This document shows positions 13,646 through 14,164 of a stretch of 14,164 bases of DNA, piece after piece. The stretch is from an uncultured Candidatus Altimarinota bacterium (GTDB lineage Bacteria; Patescibacteriota; Gracilibacteria; BD1-5; UBA2023), in the NCBI GenBank assembly GCA_938036655.1, contig CALHQS010000065.1:1-14164 (forward strand), read 5' to 3'. The translations under genes and the position numbers were made by a program. The notes beneath the pieces were generated by a model. It was not told where the DNA came from, ran no database searches, and saw nothing but the letters and a program-made list of their open reading frames with translations. Position 1 is the stretch's first letter. Each line of letters begins with the position of its first letter.

Positions 13646-13651
13646 TTTAAA

Positions 13652-14014
13652 ATGAAGAATCTACGAACTTTGGTTGTATTCCTAGGTCTTTTCCTCGCCA
13701 TAGGTTCCGCGTGGGCTGATACAAAAAGCGACAAGGAAAGGGAAGATGTAATATCTTACAACTTCCGCTATGGCTTAGGGGCGGCATATCTTTCGGATCT
13801 TGATGCTAGCGTGAAACAGGTCTACATGGAAACAATTAAAATGAAAGAGCCCGCCCAGATTATTGGGCTGAAAAAAGAGCTTGCAGACTTTGCGAAGGCA
13901 GCACTTCGTTTTGATGCGCAAGTCAAGGCCTATCGAGCAAATCTCTTAAAAGAGTGTCTCCAAAAAACGCCAAAATCTCTCCACGACAAATGTGTTAAAG
14001 ACCTTAAGAAATAG
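13652..14014 (+). CDS. Secreted small two-cysteine protein, cassette 3
   Basis: Family not recognised; 120 aa. Signal peptide residues 1-22 (MKNL, hydrophobic core, GSAWA) with predicted cleavage before DTKS; the mature protein is about 98 aa. The mature part is Lys/Ala/Asp-rich and likely helical. Its only cysteines, C102 and C114, have C-X11-C spacing, with the second 6 residues from the end, matching the terminal pair in cassettes 1 and 2. Outside the signal peptide and this pair the three proteins show little visible identity, so they are either fast-evolving paralogues or different proteins sharing an expression and export module. It ends in UAG and has its own promoter and terminator. 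Confidence 0.87.
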   Translation: MKNLRTLVVFLGLFLAIGSAWADTKSDKEREDVISYNFRYGLGAAYLSDLDASVKQVYMETIKMKEPAQIIGLKKELADFAKAALRFDAQVKAYRANLLKECLQKTPKSLHDKCVKDLKK

Positions 14015-14045
14015 AAGGTCACACAGAAGTGGTATACAACCATCT

Positions 14046-14071
14046 GACCCAGTTATGCTGGGTCTTTTTTT
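14046..14071 (+). terminator. Terminator of cassette 3
   Basis: Perfect 7-bp stem GACCCAG / CTGGGTC with loop TTATG, followed by seven T's. It lies 31 nt after the stop codon. Confidence 0.88.
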
Positions 14072-14082
14072 ATAAAAAATTC

Positions 14083-14164
14083 ATTATTGCAAATTTTTGT
14101 AATAATATTTGGCTTAAAATAAATGATTTTTCTAAAATTTTTCTTATTGCAATTTTTTGCGATA
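14083..14164. repeat. Two similar A/T-rich hairpins at the right edge
   Basis: TTATTGCAAA pairs with TTTGTAATAA (14084-14105, one G-T pair), and TATTGCAA pairs with TTGCGATA up to the window end. Both contain TTATTGCAA. No gene is visible from 14072 onward. They may be part of a leader or repeat that continues beyond the window. Confidence 0.35.

Noticed and set aside
1..14164. CRISPR arrays, insertion sequences, prophage genes
   Set aside because: No regularly spaced repeats with unique spacers, no transposase or integrase, and no terminal inverted repeats with target duplications were seen.

Overview
The window looks like a piece of a Patescibacteria (CPR) genome from the Gracilibacteria/Absconditabacteria group. 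It is AT-rich, and rpoB and rpoC are not preceded by rplJ-rplL. Three small genes make sense only if UGA is read as an amino acid, and glycine (genetic code 25, known in these phyla) fits best. Four in-frame UGA codons are visible, and every confident gene ends in UAA or UAG. The phylum call is inference; the in-frame UGAs are seen directly.

Layout. At 1-36 is the 3' end of a tRNA, probably Asn, followed by a terminator. At 141-611 (-) is a membrane-anchored or exported protein gene split by an in-frame UAA, with its own promoter and terminator. At 783-8882 (-) lies the RNA polymerase operon: rpoB, a small signal-peptide/membrane protein gene that reads through one UGA, a structured leader, then rpoC and a terminator. 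The rpoB promoter sits about 130 nt upstream of its start, next to three 12-nt tandem repeats. At 9149-9436 (-) is a small membrane protein with two in-frame UGAs, invisible under the standard code. At 9545-12205 (-) is a P2A calcium-type ATPase. Divergent from it is a DUF1294 membrane protein (12323-12586, +) whose C-terminal third lies beyond an in-frame UGA and which is probably translated from a leaderless mRNA.

The right end (12587-14071, +) holds the most unusual part: three consecutive monocistronic cassettes. Each has a TTGACT-N16-(TATAAT) promoter, a strong Shine-Dalgarno sequence, a signal peptide starting [start]-K-[KN]-L, a small mature domain rich in charged and polar residues, a terminal C-X10/11-C pair whose last Cys is 6-7 residues from the end, and a strong terminator. 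The proteins have otherwise diverged. The first copy has AUA where the start codon should be and a damaged -10 box.

The window therefore combines core transcription machinery, ion transport, small membrane proteins and an array of secreted Cys-containing proteins that may act at the cell surface or on a partner organism. Translation signals differ sharply. The rpo operon genes lack a Shine-Dalgarno sequence and share a CTAAC motif upstream of the start, whereas the secreted cassettes have near-perfect AGGAGG.
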